From positions 1,798,001-1,862,000 of the forward strand of contig NZ_JACHMD010000001.1 in NCBI RefSeq assembly GCF_014204835.1: a DNA stretch of 64,000 bases. The letters run 5' to 3'. The position numbers and the translations under genes are program-made. Below, piece after piece: positions 1 to 7,615 of this stretch. The notes under the pieces are model-generated. The model saw only the letters and a list, made by a program, of their open reading frames with translations. It was not told where the DNA came from and made no database searches. The stretch comes from Microbacterium marinum. Lineage in GTDB: Bacteria > Actinomycetota > Actinomycetes > Actinomycetales > Microbacteriaceae. How positions within the stretch are numbered: position 1 is the stretch's first letter; each line of letters begins with the position of its first letter.

Positions 1-775
1 GCTCGGCGCGTTCGCGGGCGGCCTGCAGGCGCGCGGCGTGGGCCTTCTGCTGCTTGTTGGGCTTGGTGATGAGCAGGCCGAGAACCTCGGTGGTGAGGAG
101 GATCAGCATGGGCGCGAGGGCCGCGAGGCTGGCACCGGCGTATCTCTGCAGCTCGGGGGTGCCGGCGGGGGATTCGAGCACGACGTGGGCGAAGTTTGCG
201 GCGGCGCTGATCGCGGTGAGCAGGTAGGCGCCGAGGGCCAGGAGCCAGGTCGATTCGCCGCGGGCTTTGCGGGGGAGGACGCCGATGGTGAACACGACGA
301 TGGTGACGTCCAGCATCACGGGGACGATCCACGCGAACACCGGCGGTATCAGCATCCACGCGGCGACCGCGGTGAGGCCCTGCCAGGACACGAGGACGGC
401 GGCGACGGTGACGATCACGACGCCCCAGTTGACGGCCATGTAGATCCCGACGTGGTCGGGGTTGAAGCGGGCTCCGGCGCCGGTGCGGGCGCGGTGCTTC
501 GTCTCGGCGGGGGCTGCCGTCTCCACCGGCGCAGCCGGTTCGGTACGCACGGCGCTCGGTGCCTGCGGGGCGGCGGGTTCGGCCGGGGCGGGCTGGGCGG
601 GGGCGCCGACACCGAGGACGCGGACGGTGTCGCCGATCTGCGGGTTCTCGGGGGTCTCGACGATGAGCGCGCCGGCGGGGATGTCGCGGCGGAGCGGGAC
701 GGTCGGGGCGGGGAAGGTGCCCAGCGGCGGGTCCAGCTCGTGCGGGGATGCGGGGGTGATGGTGGGGATCGTCAT
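1..775 (-). CDS. DUF2637-type membrane protein (partial, C-terminus off window)
   Basis: Partial gene with its start at 775, preceded by a GAGAGGA ribosome site; the reading frame stays open to position 1. The first ~100 residues are Pro/Ala-rich and probably cytoplasmic. From about residue 113 there are four likely membrane segments, followed by a charged Lys/Gln/Arg-rich helix (KPNKQQKAHAARLQ) where the window ends. This layout matches DUF2637 proteins (SpdB-like), known from actinobacterial plasmids and phages; their function is not established. It is transcribed away from the early block, across the 776-1648 control region. It is the only sign of the leftward genes expected beyond the window. 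Confidence 0.75.
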   Translation of the reverse strand, partial: MTIPTITPASPHELDPPLGTFPAPTVPLRRDIPAGALIVETPENPQIGDTVRVLGVGAPAQPAPAEPAAPQAPSAVRTEPAAPVETAAPAETKHRARTGAGARFNPDHVGIYMAVNWGVVIVTVAAVLVSWQGLTAVAAWMLIPPVFAWIVPVMLDVTIVVFTIGVLPRKARGESTWLLALGAYLLTAISAAANFAHVVLESPAGTPELQRYAGASLAALAPMLILLTTEVLGLLITKPNKQQKAHAARLQAARERAE

Positions 776-1069
776 GGTGGTCCTCTCGTGGGAGGGCGGG
801 ATGAGTGCGGGGTGCGGGGTGCGGGGTGCAGGGCCGCCTACTGGGCGGGGCTATGGACCGTTCGGCGGCCCTGCTGGCGTGGGCTTGACGTGCCCGTGTG
901 GGTGGCGACCCTGTCGTGAGCCGGCTTCGTCATCCCGACGATGCCTGCGGGCGTTGGCGCGCCTGCGAGGTGGCCTGTGTGGTGACTTCCGGGGCGAGCT
1001 TGTGGCTCTGGGGGAAGGTTCTTCGGCCGGTCAACCGTGGTAGCGGCTGATACGTCTAAACCTAGCGCG

Positions 1070-1086
1070 GTTTTGCGCGCTAAAAC
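1070..1086 (-). promoter_or_regulatory. Prophage motif copy (minus orientation)
   Basis: The minus strand reads GTTTTAGCGCGCAAAAC, one base from the consensus GATTTAGCGCGCAAAAC. It lies 295 bp upstream of the leftward DUF2637 gene and points the same way. A TAGGTT box (1064-1059) follows it, so it might lie over a leftward promoter, but no good -35 box is visible. Confidence 0.6.
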
Positions 1087-1381
1087 GCTTCGTGGGGGAT
1101 GAATATCGGGGAATCTCGGGCGGATTGTGCCGGCGGGGTGGGGGATCGGCGGAGATTCGGCGTGATGCGGGGGTGGCGTGGGGGCTGTGCGGAGCCGGCG
1201 CGGCGGTGGTGTGGGGGCTGCATGGGCTCGACCGGGGCGCGAGAAGGCCCCCAGCGGAGCGGCGGAGAGGAGGAGTCGCGCGCGTCTCGCTGGGGGCTTG
1301 CGGCGAGTTTAGGGGGCGGGGGAGGGCGTAACGCGCTCGAGGGGCGCCGGAATGGGCTGGAGTGGGGGAGGGGCGCCGGCG

Positions 1382-1396
1382 GATAGCGCGCAAAAT
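1382..1396 (+). promoter_or_regulatory. Prophage motif copy (plus orientation)
   Basis: GATAGCGCGCAAAAT, carrying the core TAGCGCGCAAA. It points rightward, toward the early block starting at 1649, and lies about 175 bp upstream of the -35 box. Confidence 0.5.
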
Positions 1397-1570
1397 ATGT
1401 TCGCGGCTGACCTGTGGGGGATGGGGAAGAAAAATCTGCGCGGGGGCGGCCAGATCTGCCGGCCGTTTCGGCGGCGTTCGCGGGAATGCGAGTGGTTTCG
1501 GCGGCGTCCGCCCCCGCCCGCGTGGGGTGAATCTTCGGTGAATCTTCCCGCGTGACTGTATGAAATACCC

Positions 1571-1598
1571 TTGACACGTATACAGCCGGGACTAGGCT
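1571..1598 (+). promoter_or_regulatory. Early rightward promoter
   Basis: A perfect -35 box TTGACA (1571-1576) and a -10 box TAGGCT (1593-1598), spaced 16 bp apart, lie about 50 bp before the first gene of the rightward block. The inverted repeat CTGTAT...ATACAG spans the -35 box, and a tandem 11-bp repeat lies just upstream. Both suggest that a DNA-binding protein controls it. It is the strongest promoter I can see in the prophage and probably drives the early lytic transcript. Confidence 0.7.
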
Positions 1599-1648
1599 AG
1601 GCGTAGCCCATCCGGGCAAGCACGACACCGACCCAAGGGGATGAACCA

Positions 1649-3226
1649 ATGGACACCATGCACTACGGCACCGACCGCGTTACCGGGGACACGCCTGTAC
1701 GCGTTGCCGACCTCCAGCCGGGGGACGTGCTGCGCAGCTATTCCGGCCTGGCCGACACGGTGACCGTGGCCGCCATTGTGTCGCATGGTGTGGGGCAGTA
1801 TGGCCGCCGGACGTTCGACGTGACCTACGATGACGGCACGCGTACGCCCTACGCCGCAGGTGACGACATGCGCGACCTCGCGACGGGTGGCCCGCGCGTG
1901 GCGGAGGACGCCGCGCCTGCCGAGGACGCCGCGCCTGCCGAGGACGCCGCGCCTGCCGAGGACGCCGCGCCTGCCGAGGACGCCGCGCCTGCCGAGGACG
2001 CCGCGCCTGCCGACCTCACCCTGTACGCCGCAGACTTCCCGCTAGCGCAGCCTGCCGACGCCCATTGGACTGACCGGGTAGTCACCCAAGGGCACGCGGA
2101 TTACTGCGCAGCGCACGGGCACGCGACGTGGCTGGAGGATGGCGCGCAGGTGCGCACGGCCAGCGGGCACGCCCGGTGCCCCCGGTGCGGTGACGCGTGG
2201 GAGGATGCCGCCTACGCGCCCGCCACGCCCGCTACGCCCGCCACGCCCGCACCGGTGCCCCCGGCACGTACGCGCCCGGCATATCGCGAGATGCACGCGC
2301 ATGACGTGCCCGCAGCCGACCTCCCCGCGTTGCTGGCCGCGCATGGCGCGTGGCACGTGAACGGCACAACCGACGCCTACACCGGCCGCCCGGCGTGGGG
2401 ATATGCGGAGGTGGCCCGCCCGGATGAGGACGGCCCCGGCCTAATCGTCGCCACCCTCACCGACCCGATGTCTGTGGTCGCATTCGGCACCGTGCACCCG
2501 TTCACCGGCGCGCCCCTCACCGTGGCAGTATCCCGCAGCTACGCCGAGGGCGACACGTGCCCCGTGTGCGGCCTCACCGCCACACACCCCGACGATTACG
2601 CGCCCGCGCCCGCGCCCGCCCCGGTGGAGGACGCCCCCGCCGAGGACGCCCCCGCGCCCGCCGAGGACACCGCCCCCGCATGCGGGCACCCGGAATGCCC
2701 CGTCACTCTCGGATGCCGCGCCGGTATCCCCGCCGGATGCGAGCACCCCGCATGCGCGTTTAGCGGGCTGTGCGCCGCCGAGGACGCCGCGCCCGCGCCC
2801 GCGCCGGTGGAGGACACCGCCGCCGGTGCCCTGTGGCACGTCGTCCGATCCTCCGACAACTACTATGCCGAGAGTGTCACCGGCACGCGCGAGGATGCCG
2901 AACGCGCCGCAGCGGACTACCGCCCCAACCCGTGGACACCGCGCGGCCTGGCCTACGTCGTCGCCGCTGGCCCTGAGTACCCCGCCACGGTCCAGGCGCG
3001 CGGCGACTTTGACGCCTACCGCGCCCGCGCTATCGCCGACCCGATCAACGCGCACCACGACATCGACGGCGGGACATGCTGCACGTTCCACGCCACCAAA
3101 ACGCGCGCGTTTCGTGAGTCCTACGCCCTCAGTATCCAGCGTTCCCTGGATTCTCAGCTCGCGCGCGGCATCGACCGCACCGGCGACACCCTCGGCGCCC
3201 TGTACGTCGGCAACGACGGCAACTAA
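1649..3226 (+). CDS. Unknown early phage protein with Ala/Glu/Asp/Pro repeats and tandem zinc-knuckle-like motifs
   Basis: First gene of the rightward block, 525 aa. The start at 1649 follows an AAGGGGA ribosome site. Six perfect copies of an 18-bp unit (1904-2011) encode an AEDAAP linker at about residues 85-121. Two Cys pairs follow (CPRCG at C177/C180, CPVCG at C304/C307), then two adjacent 12-residue units of the form CxHPxC-x5-C (residues 345-356 and 364-375) that look like metal-binding knuckles. More Ala/Pro/Glu linkers separate these segments, and the C-terminal ~130 residues look globular. I know no family with this layout. The position right behind the early promoter suggests an early takeover or regulatory role, but that is inference. 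Confidence 0.8.
   Translation: MDTMHYGTDRVTGDTPVRVADLQPGDVLRSYSGLADTVTVAAIVSHGVGQYGRRTFDVTYDDGTRTPYAAGDDMRDLATGGPRVAEDAAPAEDAAPAEDAAPAEDAAPAEDAAPAEDAAPADLTLYAADFPLAQPADAHWTDRVVTQGHADYCAAHGHATWLEDGAQVRTASGHARCPRCGDAWEDAAYAPATPATPATPAPVPPARTRPAYREMHAHDVPAADLPALLAAHGAWHVNGTTDAYTGRPAWGYAEVARPDEDGPGLIVATLTDPMSVVAFGTVHPFTGAPLTVAVSRSYAEGDTCPVCGLTATHPDDYAPAPAPAPVEDAPAEDAPAPAEDTAPACGHPECPVTLGCRAGIPAGCEHPACAFSGLCAAEDAAPAPAPVEDTAAGALWHVVRSSDNYYAESVTGTREDAERAAADYRPNPWTPRGLAYVVAAGPEYPATVQARGDFDAYRARAIADPINAHHDIDGGTCCTFHATKTRAFRESYALSIQRSLDSQLARGIDRTGDTLGALYVGNDGN
1904..2011 (+). repeat. Six tandem 18-bp units inside the 1649 gene
   Basis: The unit GAGGACGCCGCGCCTGCC is repeated six times without a change, all in frame, giving an acidic/Ala-Pro linker. 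Perfect identity at the DNA level points to recent slippage or unequal exchange, so copy number may vary between related phages. Diverged versions of the same codons reappear near 2630-2660 and 2778-2815. Confidence 0.95.
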
Positions 3227-3241
3227 GCCACCCCGCCCCCA

Positions 3242-3256
3242 TTTAGCCCGCAAACC
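3242..3256 (+). promoter_or_regulatory. Prophage motif variant (plus orientation)
   Basis: TTTAGCCCGCAAACC, one base off in the core (C for G). It lies in the short gap between the 1649-3226 and 3273-3698 genes and points along transcription. Confidence 0.45.
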
Positions 3257-3272
3257 CTCGGAGACAACCGCC

Positions 3273-3698
3273 ATGCACACCCTCACCCGCCCCGCCGACA
3301 ACCGCGAAACTCTCGACGCCCTCGCGCGCGCATTCGCCGACGTAGGGAACTACGCCTACGTCGTCGCCGACACCCACACACACGCCCCCATCACCCCGTA
3401 CGCCCCCATGACCGGGCGCGTCGGCATCTCCGCAGACACCGCCCGCGCCCACCCCGGCCTCACCGCCCTACGCGTGGAAGACGTGCACCCCGCCCGCCGC
3501 GCCTCATTCGCCGACACTCTCGACGGCCTCGCCCGGCTTGAGGGGCGCGCCTGGGATATCCACGTGCGACGCCACGCCGACGCCCTCGCAAACGGCCACA
3601 CCGACGCCGCCGAAACACACCTACAGCGCGCCAACCGGGCCGCCGCCGAATCCGACCGCTGCGCCGACCGCGCCCACGCCGTCCGCGCCGCCCTCTGA
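3273..3698 (+). CDS. Hypothetical early phage protein
   Basis: 141 aa, with start ATG 3273 behind a CTCGGAG ribosome site. I recognise no family. The sequence is His/Ala/Arg-rich and ends in a helical, charged stretch (about residues 80-141) that could form a coiled coil. Its start, MHTLTR, resembles the MHT/MHA starts of the next genes (3729, 4075, 4709), and the leader before each contains a GGAGACA-like element, so these may derive from one duplicated start region. It has codon use like its neighbours and lies 46 bp after the previous gene. Confidence 0.7.
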   Translation: MHTLTRPADNRETLDALARAFADVGNYAYVVADTHTHAPITPYAPMTGRVGISADTARAHPGLTALRVEDVHPARRASFADTLDGLARLEGRAWDIHVRRHADALANGHTDAAETHLQRANRAAAESDRCADRAHAVRAAL

Positions 3699-3728
3699 CA
3701 CCCCCACACCGAACGGAAACCCACCGCC

Positions 3729-4049
3729 ATGCACACCGCCGCGTCCGCCGCCCCCACGCTGCCCAACCTCCCCCCGAACCTCACCGCCGAACTAATGCAC
3801 GTGGAGGGCGGCGAGCAATGGGGCGCGCCCGTTCAATGGCGGGACTACCTCGTCACCCGCCGCCACGGCGACACCCTCCGCCCCGTCGCCGAGGTCACCG
3901 TCTACCCCGACGGCCGCACGATGGCCCGCCGCCATCACGCCGTACGCGGCACACTCGACGCCCGCGCATGGGCCGCCATCGTAGACACCCTCCACGCCGA
4001 CCCCGCCTGTATTGCGACCGGCGTCATCATGGCCCCCAACCCCGCCTAA
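3729..4049 (+). CDS. Hypothetical early phage protein
   Basis: 106 aa, no family recognised. After a short Ala/Pro-rich start, the protein shows a compact region with alternating beta-like stretches (WRDYLVTRRHGDTL, PVAEVTVYPDGRTM). A helix ending in DTLHADPACI follows. It is soluble, with no membrane segment. The start MHTAAS at 3729 is preceded by a weak GGAAA site. It lies between two other small genes of the same strand and is probably on the same early transcript. Confidence 0.65.
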   Translation: MHTAASAAPTLPNLPPNLTAELMHVEGGEQWGAPVQWRDYLVTRRHGDTLRPVAEVTVYPDGRTMARRHHAVRGTLDARAWAAIVDTLHADPACIATGVIMAPNPA

Positions 4050-4074
4050 CCCCTCACACAGAATCGGAGACACC

Positions 4075-4215
4075 ATGCACGCCCCCGCCACCCTCCACCG
4101 TGACCGCACCCGCCAGCCCGCCGCCCGCGCCGCCACACTCGACCGCCGCCACGCCCGCGCCCTCAAACACGGCCAACCCGCCACCCGCCACGGCCACGCC
4201 CGCCGCGCCGATTAG
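4075..4215 (+). CDS. Small basic hypothetical protein
   Basis: 46 aa, start ATG 4075 behind an ATCGGAGACACC leader. It is strongly basic (Arg/His-rich throughout) and could bind nucleic acid, but no motif supports that. It ends at the edge of the 490-bp gap. It may be real because the start context matches the neighbouring genes; its short length keeps confidence moderate. Confidence 0.5.
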   Translation: MHAPATLHRDRTRQPAARAATLDRRHARALKHGQPATRHGHARRAD

Positions 4216-4486
4216 GCAAACGCGCAAACATGGTGTATCACGCGCACGCGCGCGCGTCGCGAGGCGACACCGGTCCGCCGTAGAACGCCCTCCACCGTGC
4301 CGACACGCCCGGGATTCACACCCCCCGCGTTTCCGCGTAGCGATACCCCGTATCTCCACATATACACATATACACACATACACTCACCCACATACCCGCC
4401 ATCTCCGATCTGCCTAACTTCGGCTCGATCATTGACAACTAAATACGCATTCGGAAAACACACCGCCGAAAACGGCCATATATCGC

Positions 4487-4648
4487 CCCCTACATAGAAT
4501 CGGGGCGGTGTAGGCCTACACCCCGTATTTTTCTACACTCTCCGCCCTACATGTAGGCACCCACGCTCCGCCGCCTACGCTCCGCCCTCCCCTGTAGGTA
4601 AATAGCGCGCTAATCCAACGTAGGCCGCGCGCTTGCATTCCCTACACC
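4487..4648. repeat. Cluster of GTAGG/CCTAC sites
   Basis: Repeated half sites of one short motif occur in both orientations. Two of them pair into perfect palindromes (4507-4522 and 4546-4557). Single sites are seen near 4490, 4533, 4592, 4619 and 4640. The last lies inside the spacer of the 4633-4661 promoter, where a bound protein would block RNA polymerase. Confidence 0.6.
4603..4613 (-). promoter_or_regulatory. Prophage motif relative
   Basis: TAGCGCGCTAA shares the TAGCGCGC core of the prophage motif but ends differently. It lies 20 bp before the -35 box of the 4633-4661 promoter. This may be a weak copy or chance. Confidence 0.3.
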
Positions 4649-4661
4649 CACCCCGTACCCT
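4633..4661 (+). promoter_or_regulatory. Promoter for the 4709 gene
   Basis: The -35 box TTGCAT (4633-4638) and the -10 box TACCCT (4656-4661) have the ideal 17-bp spacing, about 45 bp before the ATG at 4709. A CCTAC half site of the upstream cluster sits in the spacer, suggesting repression by whatever binds that cluster. Confidence 0.6.
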
Positions 4662-4708
4662 GTACACGTATCCACCGCCGACACCCGGCCTCACCTAAGG
4701 ATCACGAC

Positions 4709-5875
4709 ATGCACACCGCCACCGCAGCCACCGCAGCCACCGCCACCGACGCCGCCCCCACGGCCGCCAACGTCGCCGCCGCCAGCATCGACCCGGCCAC
4801 GCTCCGCCAGCGCGCCAGCGTCGCGCACCCGTACCCCGACGCCCCCGACGCCCGTAACTACGCCGACGCCGCCGCCGCCGCCGGTGTGCGCGTGGTCGAC
4901 CTCCCCGCCTACCGTGACGCCCTCGCGGCTCACGCCGACGCCGCCGCCGTCATCGACGCCCGCCGCGCAGCGCACCGCGCCGCGCAGGACGCACGCGCCG
5001 CCGCATGGATGCTCACCCACACCGACGCCGCCCTACGCGGTCCCGCCGTCGCCAAACGGCGCGCCACCGCCCGTAACAAGGTCGCAACCTCCCCGGCGGT
5101 CCCGCGCATGTCAGACGACGCGTTCGCCCGCCTGTACGCCGACAATATGGCCGCCTACGGTCGGCAGCCCGTCGCAGACGCCGCCACGCTCGCCGCCCGC
5201 GACGCCCACACCGCAGCCGAACGCACCGCAGACGACGCCCGCCACGCATGGCGCGAGGCAAACGGCCAGGCCAGCGCCCGCACATGGGGGACGCCCGCAC
5301 CCGACGCCGACACGCTCCGCGCCGAGGCGGACCGGCTCCGCGCCGCGTTCGACGCCGCCGACGTGGTGCGCGTCCGCACCGGGCGCGAGCTGGCAGCCAC
5401 CCACGCCGCCAACGTCGCCGCGCACACCCCCAGCGACGCCCGCGCCGCCCTCGTGACGGCCTGCCGGGATGCCGCCCGCGCGGACGTGCTCACCGGCCAC
5501 GGCAACAACCTCCCGCGCACCGCAGCGGACACGTTCACCGACCCGAGCGGCAAGGTTCGCACCCTCTCCCACATGTCGGCATCCGGCATCTACGGCGTCG
5601 GCAAGGGCGACGGCGGCGGCTACGTGGTGTACCACCGCGCCGCGCGGCTCACCGTCCCCGTGCCCACGCCCCTCCAGGGCGCGAAACACGCCAACGCCCG
5701 CACCCTCACCGCCGCGCGTGAATGGATGGCAGCGCTCGAGGAGGCCGCCATCCTGGAGGACGTCCCCGAGCCGATCGCCGACGCCGAACGCCGCGACGCC
5801 CTGCGCACCCTGCACGCCACCTACGGCCAGCCGCCCGCCGAGGACGCCGAGGCCCCCGCGGACGTGGCAGCATGA
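4709..5875 (+). CDS. Ala-rich helical phage protein of unknown function
   Basis: 388 aa, start ATG 4709 behind an AAGGAT ribosome site and its own promoter. The N-terminal ~250 residues are extremely rich in Ala, Arg, Asp and Thr and predicted helical, probably coiled coil (for example DTLRAEADRLRAAFDAA). The last third is more globular, with a Gly-rich turn (GIYGVGKGDGGGYVVY) and a basic segment, and a short acidic Ala/Glu/Pro tail. I see no catalytic motif. A start at the promoter of a new transcript beside the possible origin region suggests a DNA-related or structural early role, unproven. Confidence 0.75.
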   Translation: MHTATAATAATATDAAPTAANVAAASIDPATLRQRASVAHPYPDAPDARNYADAAAAAGVRVVDLPAYRDALAAHADAAAVIDARRAAHRAAQDARAAAWMLTHTDAALRGPAVAKRRATARNKVATSPAVPRMSDDAFARLYADNMAAYGRQPVADAATLAARDAHTAAERTADDARHAWREANGQASARTWGTPAPDADTLRAEADRLRAAFDAADVVRVRTGRELAATHAANVAAHTPSDARAALVTACRDAARADVLTGHGNNLPRTAADTFTDPSGKVRTLSHMSASGIYGVGKGDGGGYVVYHRAARLTVPVPTPLQGAKHANARTLTAAREWMAALEEAAILEDVPEPIADAERRDALRTLHATYGQPPAEDAEAPADVAA

Positions 5876-6030
5876 TCGCCCGCGCCCTGGCCCGCCTCGC
5901 CGCCCGCCGCCGCGCCCGCGCCTGGCACCGCGCCCGGTTCTACGCCGTCAAGCACGGGCGCACCCGCAGCACCCACGCCACCCACCCGCCGCACCCCGAT
6001 TGGGCCGACCGTTTCGGCGCCACCGTTTAG
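5872..6030 (+). CDS. Small basic hypothetical protein
   Basis: 52 aa, very Arg-rich in its first half. The ATG overlaps the TGA of the previous gene (ATGA), so the two are translationally coupled. No family is recognised. Its own stop codon TAG forms part of the prophage motif copy at 6025-6040. Confidence 0.55.
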   Translation: MIARALARLAARRRARAWHRARFYAVKHGRTRSTHATHPPHPDWADRFGATV

Positions 6031-6040
6031 CGCGCAAAAC
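6025..6040 (+). promoter_or_regulatory. Prophage motif copy (plus orientation)
   Basis: GTTTAGCGCGCAAAAC, overlapping the stop codon of the 5872-6030 gene and pointing along transcription. It is followed by the C-rich tract before the 6133 gene. Confidence 0.6.
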
Positions 6041-6054
6041 GCGCCCCACCCGCT

Positions 6055-6117
6055 CGCATTCACACCCCCACACCCCCCCCCCCACACCCCCACACACCCA
6101 CACACCCCGCCCCACGT
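6055..6117 (+). repeat. C-rich CA/C simple repeat with an 11-C run
   Basis: This gap between genes consists almost only of C and A, including eleven consecutive C at 6073-6083 followed by CACACC units. Such runs change length easily by slippage. It lies 50 bp before the ATG at 6133, so length changes could alter expression of the following genes; this is only a possibility. Confidence 0.8.
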
Positions 6118-6132
6118 CCCGAGGAGGACACC

Positions 6133-6825
6133 ATGAGCACGCACACCGAACCGCAGACCCCCGAACAGATCGCCGCCGCCGTGCTGGCCGCGCACGCGAT
6201 CCAGCCGCACTGGAACCGCAACGGCGAGCAGGTCGCCGCGCTGCTGGCCGAAGCCGTCGAGGCCGCCCGCGAGGGCTACACCGCCCCCGAGCCGAAGCGT
6301 GAGCCGAGCCAGGCGGAGGAGATCGCCGACCGGATCGCCCGCGACATTTGGGCGAACGTGGACTGTGACGCGCCGTTCGGCTGGATCAACCGCGAGAACG
6401 GCGACACGGCGGAGGACTTCGACGCCCTCGCCGACCGGCTCGGCACCACGCCGCGCGAGCTTGACGACGCCCTCACCACCGCCGACCGTTTCGAGGCGGA
6501 CGACGACGGCCTCGCGACCGACTGGCCCGAGGATCAGGAGGAGCCGCCGACCCGCGAGCAAATCATGGGCGACTGGGTGCCCGCGAGTGGTATGGATTAC
6601 CTCGCCGACGCGCTCGACATTCGCTATGTGATCGCGGGCCACGATCGCAGCTACCGCGACGTAGAGGTGTGCATCGGTCTGGGCGGTCCGAATGTCTTCA
6701 TCGAGACCGCTGAACGTCACGTGTCCGTGCACTGGGGATTCAGCAGCGCCCAACGCGGCCTGCCGTCAGTGTTCATCGAAGGGCTCGCCGAGGCAGCTGA
6801 GGAGCTTTGGGGGATGGGCGCATGA
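6133..6825 (+). CDS. Hypothetical phage protein
   Basis: 230 aa, start ATG 6133 after a CGAGGAGGAC ribosome site. The first ~45 residues (TPEQIAAAVLAAH... EQVAALLAEAVEAA) form a helical module. Its TPEQIA start is shared with the 10781 and 13482 genes. The middle is acidic, and the C-terminal part (RDVEVCIGLGGPNVFIETAERHVSVHWG) is beta-rich. The function is unknown. It opens a run of about twenty coupled small genes. Confidence 0.75.
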   Translation: MSTHTEPQTPEQIAAAVLAAHAIQPHWNRNGEQVAALLAEAVEAAREGYTAPEPKREPSQAEEIADRIARDIWANVDCDAPFGWINRENGDTAEDFDALADRLGTTPRELDDALTTADRFEADDDGLATDWPEDQEEPPTREQIMGDWVPASGMDYLADALDIRYVIAGHDRSYRDVEVCIGLGGPNVFIETAERHVSVHWGFSSAQRGLPSVFIEGLAEAAEELWGMGA

Positions 6826-7118
6826 GCTACCGCGACACCGCCCGCGCGTTCGTTGATGCCCAGAGCGCCTACGCGTTCCCCGACCGCCTGCGCGCCGCCG
6901 CCCGCGCCCTCCCCATGTCCGAATGGGCCGAGGCTCGCCGCGATCAGATGACGCCGCAGACCGTCGCCGCCAACCACGCCGCCCACGTCAGCGACGCCGC
7001 GCACGCGCTCCGCGAGATCATCCGCGCCTACGACGCCGACGCGCCGAACTACCGCGAGGACGAGCTACGCGACGCCGCCCACGCGCTGCTCGCCGCCATT
7101 GGTGAGGGGGAGCTGTGA
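6822..7118 (+). CDS. Hypothetical phage protein
   Basis: 98 aa. The start ATG 6822 overlaps the previous stop (ATGA) behind a GGGGGAT ribosome site. It is all-helical and acidic, without a known domain. Its C-terminus HALLAAIGEGEL is nearly the same as the C-terminus of the next protein (RALLAAIGEGEGR). This points to a shared tail module or a partial duplication between adjacent genes. Confidence 0.65.
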   Translation: MSYRDTARAFVDAQSAYAFPDRLRAAARALPMSEWAEARRDQMTPQTVAANHAAHVSDAAHALREIIRAYDADAPNYREDELRDAAHALLAAIGEGEL

Positions 7119-7615
7119 TGATCGCCAACACCATCCCCGCCCGCTTCCAGGAGTGCGCGCGCCACGCCGTCGGCTCGGCCATGCTCCGCCACGTGTCACC
7201 CGGCGGCGGCTCATACGGCCCGAGCATTGACCCTCGGCGCGCCGAGGAGATCGCCCGGAGCATCACGGGGGAGGAGCTGCACGCGCTCCTCACCGCGACC
7301 GCGCGCGAGGCGGTGAGGGATGCCGAGCGGGAAGCGCGTTTCATCCTTCACGACGCCCTGCACGAGGTGCGGCAGCTCGCGACCCGGTCGGACAGTCTCA
7401 GCATGAGCAACTACGCCGACGCGCTGGCCGAACGGCTCGACACTCGCGAGGAAGCCTCATCGGTCGGCGACCGGTCGCGCGAGCTGCGCGAGGCGCTGGC
7501 GTACAACGCCGCCGTGGACCGGGGGGAAATCCCATCTGAGCGAACCGCGCGCGAGAAGATCGCCACCGCCGCCCGCGCCCTGCTGGCAGCCATCGGTGAG
7601 GGGGAGGGGCGATGA
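7118..7615 (+). CDS. Hypothetical phage protein
   Basis: 165 aa from ATG 7118. A GTG at 7115 in the same frame is an alternative start, and both overlap the previous stop. The ribosome site is GAGGGGGAG. It is mostly helical, with a charged middle (ATAREAVRDAEREARFILHDALHEV) that is likely a coiled coil. It ends in the ALLAAIGEGE tail shared with the upstream protein. Function unknown. Confidence 0.65.
   Translation: MIANTIPARFQECARHAVGSAMLRHVSPGGGSYGPSIDPRRAEEIARSITGEELHALLTATAREAVRDAEREARFILHDALHEVRQLATRSDSLSMSNYADALAERLDTREEASSVGDRSRELREALAYNAAVDRGEIPSERTAREKIATAARALLAAIGEGEGR

Larger units (their letters stand above)
776..1648. other. Divergent control region without a convincing gene
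   Basis: No frame here has both phage-like codon use and a ribosome site; the open frames are Pro/Arg or Gly/Arg shadow frames. The region separates the leftward DUF2637 gene from the rightward early block. It holds two copies of the prophage motif in opposite orientations (1070-1086 minus, 1382-1396 plus). It also has a 13-bp direct repeat GTTTCGGCGGCGT at 1465-1477 and 1495-1507, and a tandem 11-bp repeat GGTGAATCTTC at 1526-1536 and 1537-1547. A sigma-70-like promoter lies at 1571-1598, with an inverted repeat CTGTAT/ATACAG (1556-1561, 1580-1585) around its -35 box. It looks like the immunity or early-control region. Confidence 0.6.
4216..4708. other. AT-richer intergenic region with palindromes; candidate origin or operator region
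   Basis: No gene is visible in these 493 bp. Base composition drops well below the surrounding GC. The first part has a (C)ACATA/TACACA simple repeat (about 4357-4397) and a small hairpin GATAC-CCC-GTATC (4342-4354). The second part (about 4487-4650) contains at least seven GTAGG/CCTAC half sites, including a perfect 16-bp palindrome GGTGTAGGCCTACACC (4507-4522) and CCTACATGTAGG (4546-4557). A promoter follows at 4633-4661. The combination of iteron-like sites and low GC fits an origin or a strong operator. Confidence 0.55.

Noticed and set aside
1..775. DUF2637 (SpdB-like) gene as evidence for a conjugative element instead of a phage
   Set aside because: Tail, holin, endolysin and tape measure genes on the same element show a phage; DUF2637 proteins also occur in actinophages.
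38..919. Long plus-strand open frame (293 codons) at the window start
   Set aside because: It is the shadow of the minus-strand DUF2637-type gene, whose frame has four membrane helices, a ribosome site and matching codon use. The plus frame is Gly/Arg/Asp-rich without a fold.
1080..1649. Minus-strand open frame of 189 codons in the control region
   Set aside because: Pro/Arg/Ser-rich, no ribosome site, and it would run through the promoter and repeats. Treated as noncoding.
1904..2011. Possible CRISPR-like array
   Set aside because: The 18-bp units are directly adjacent without spacers and lie in frame inside a gene; this is a coding repeat.
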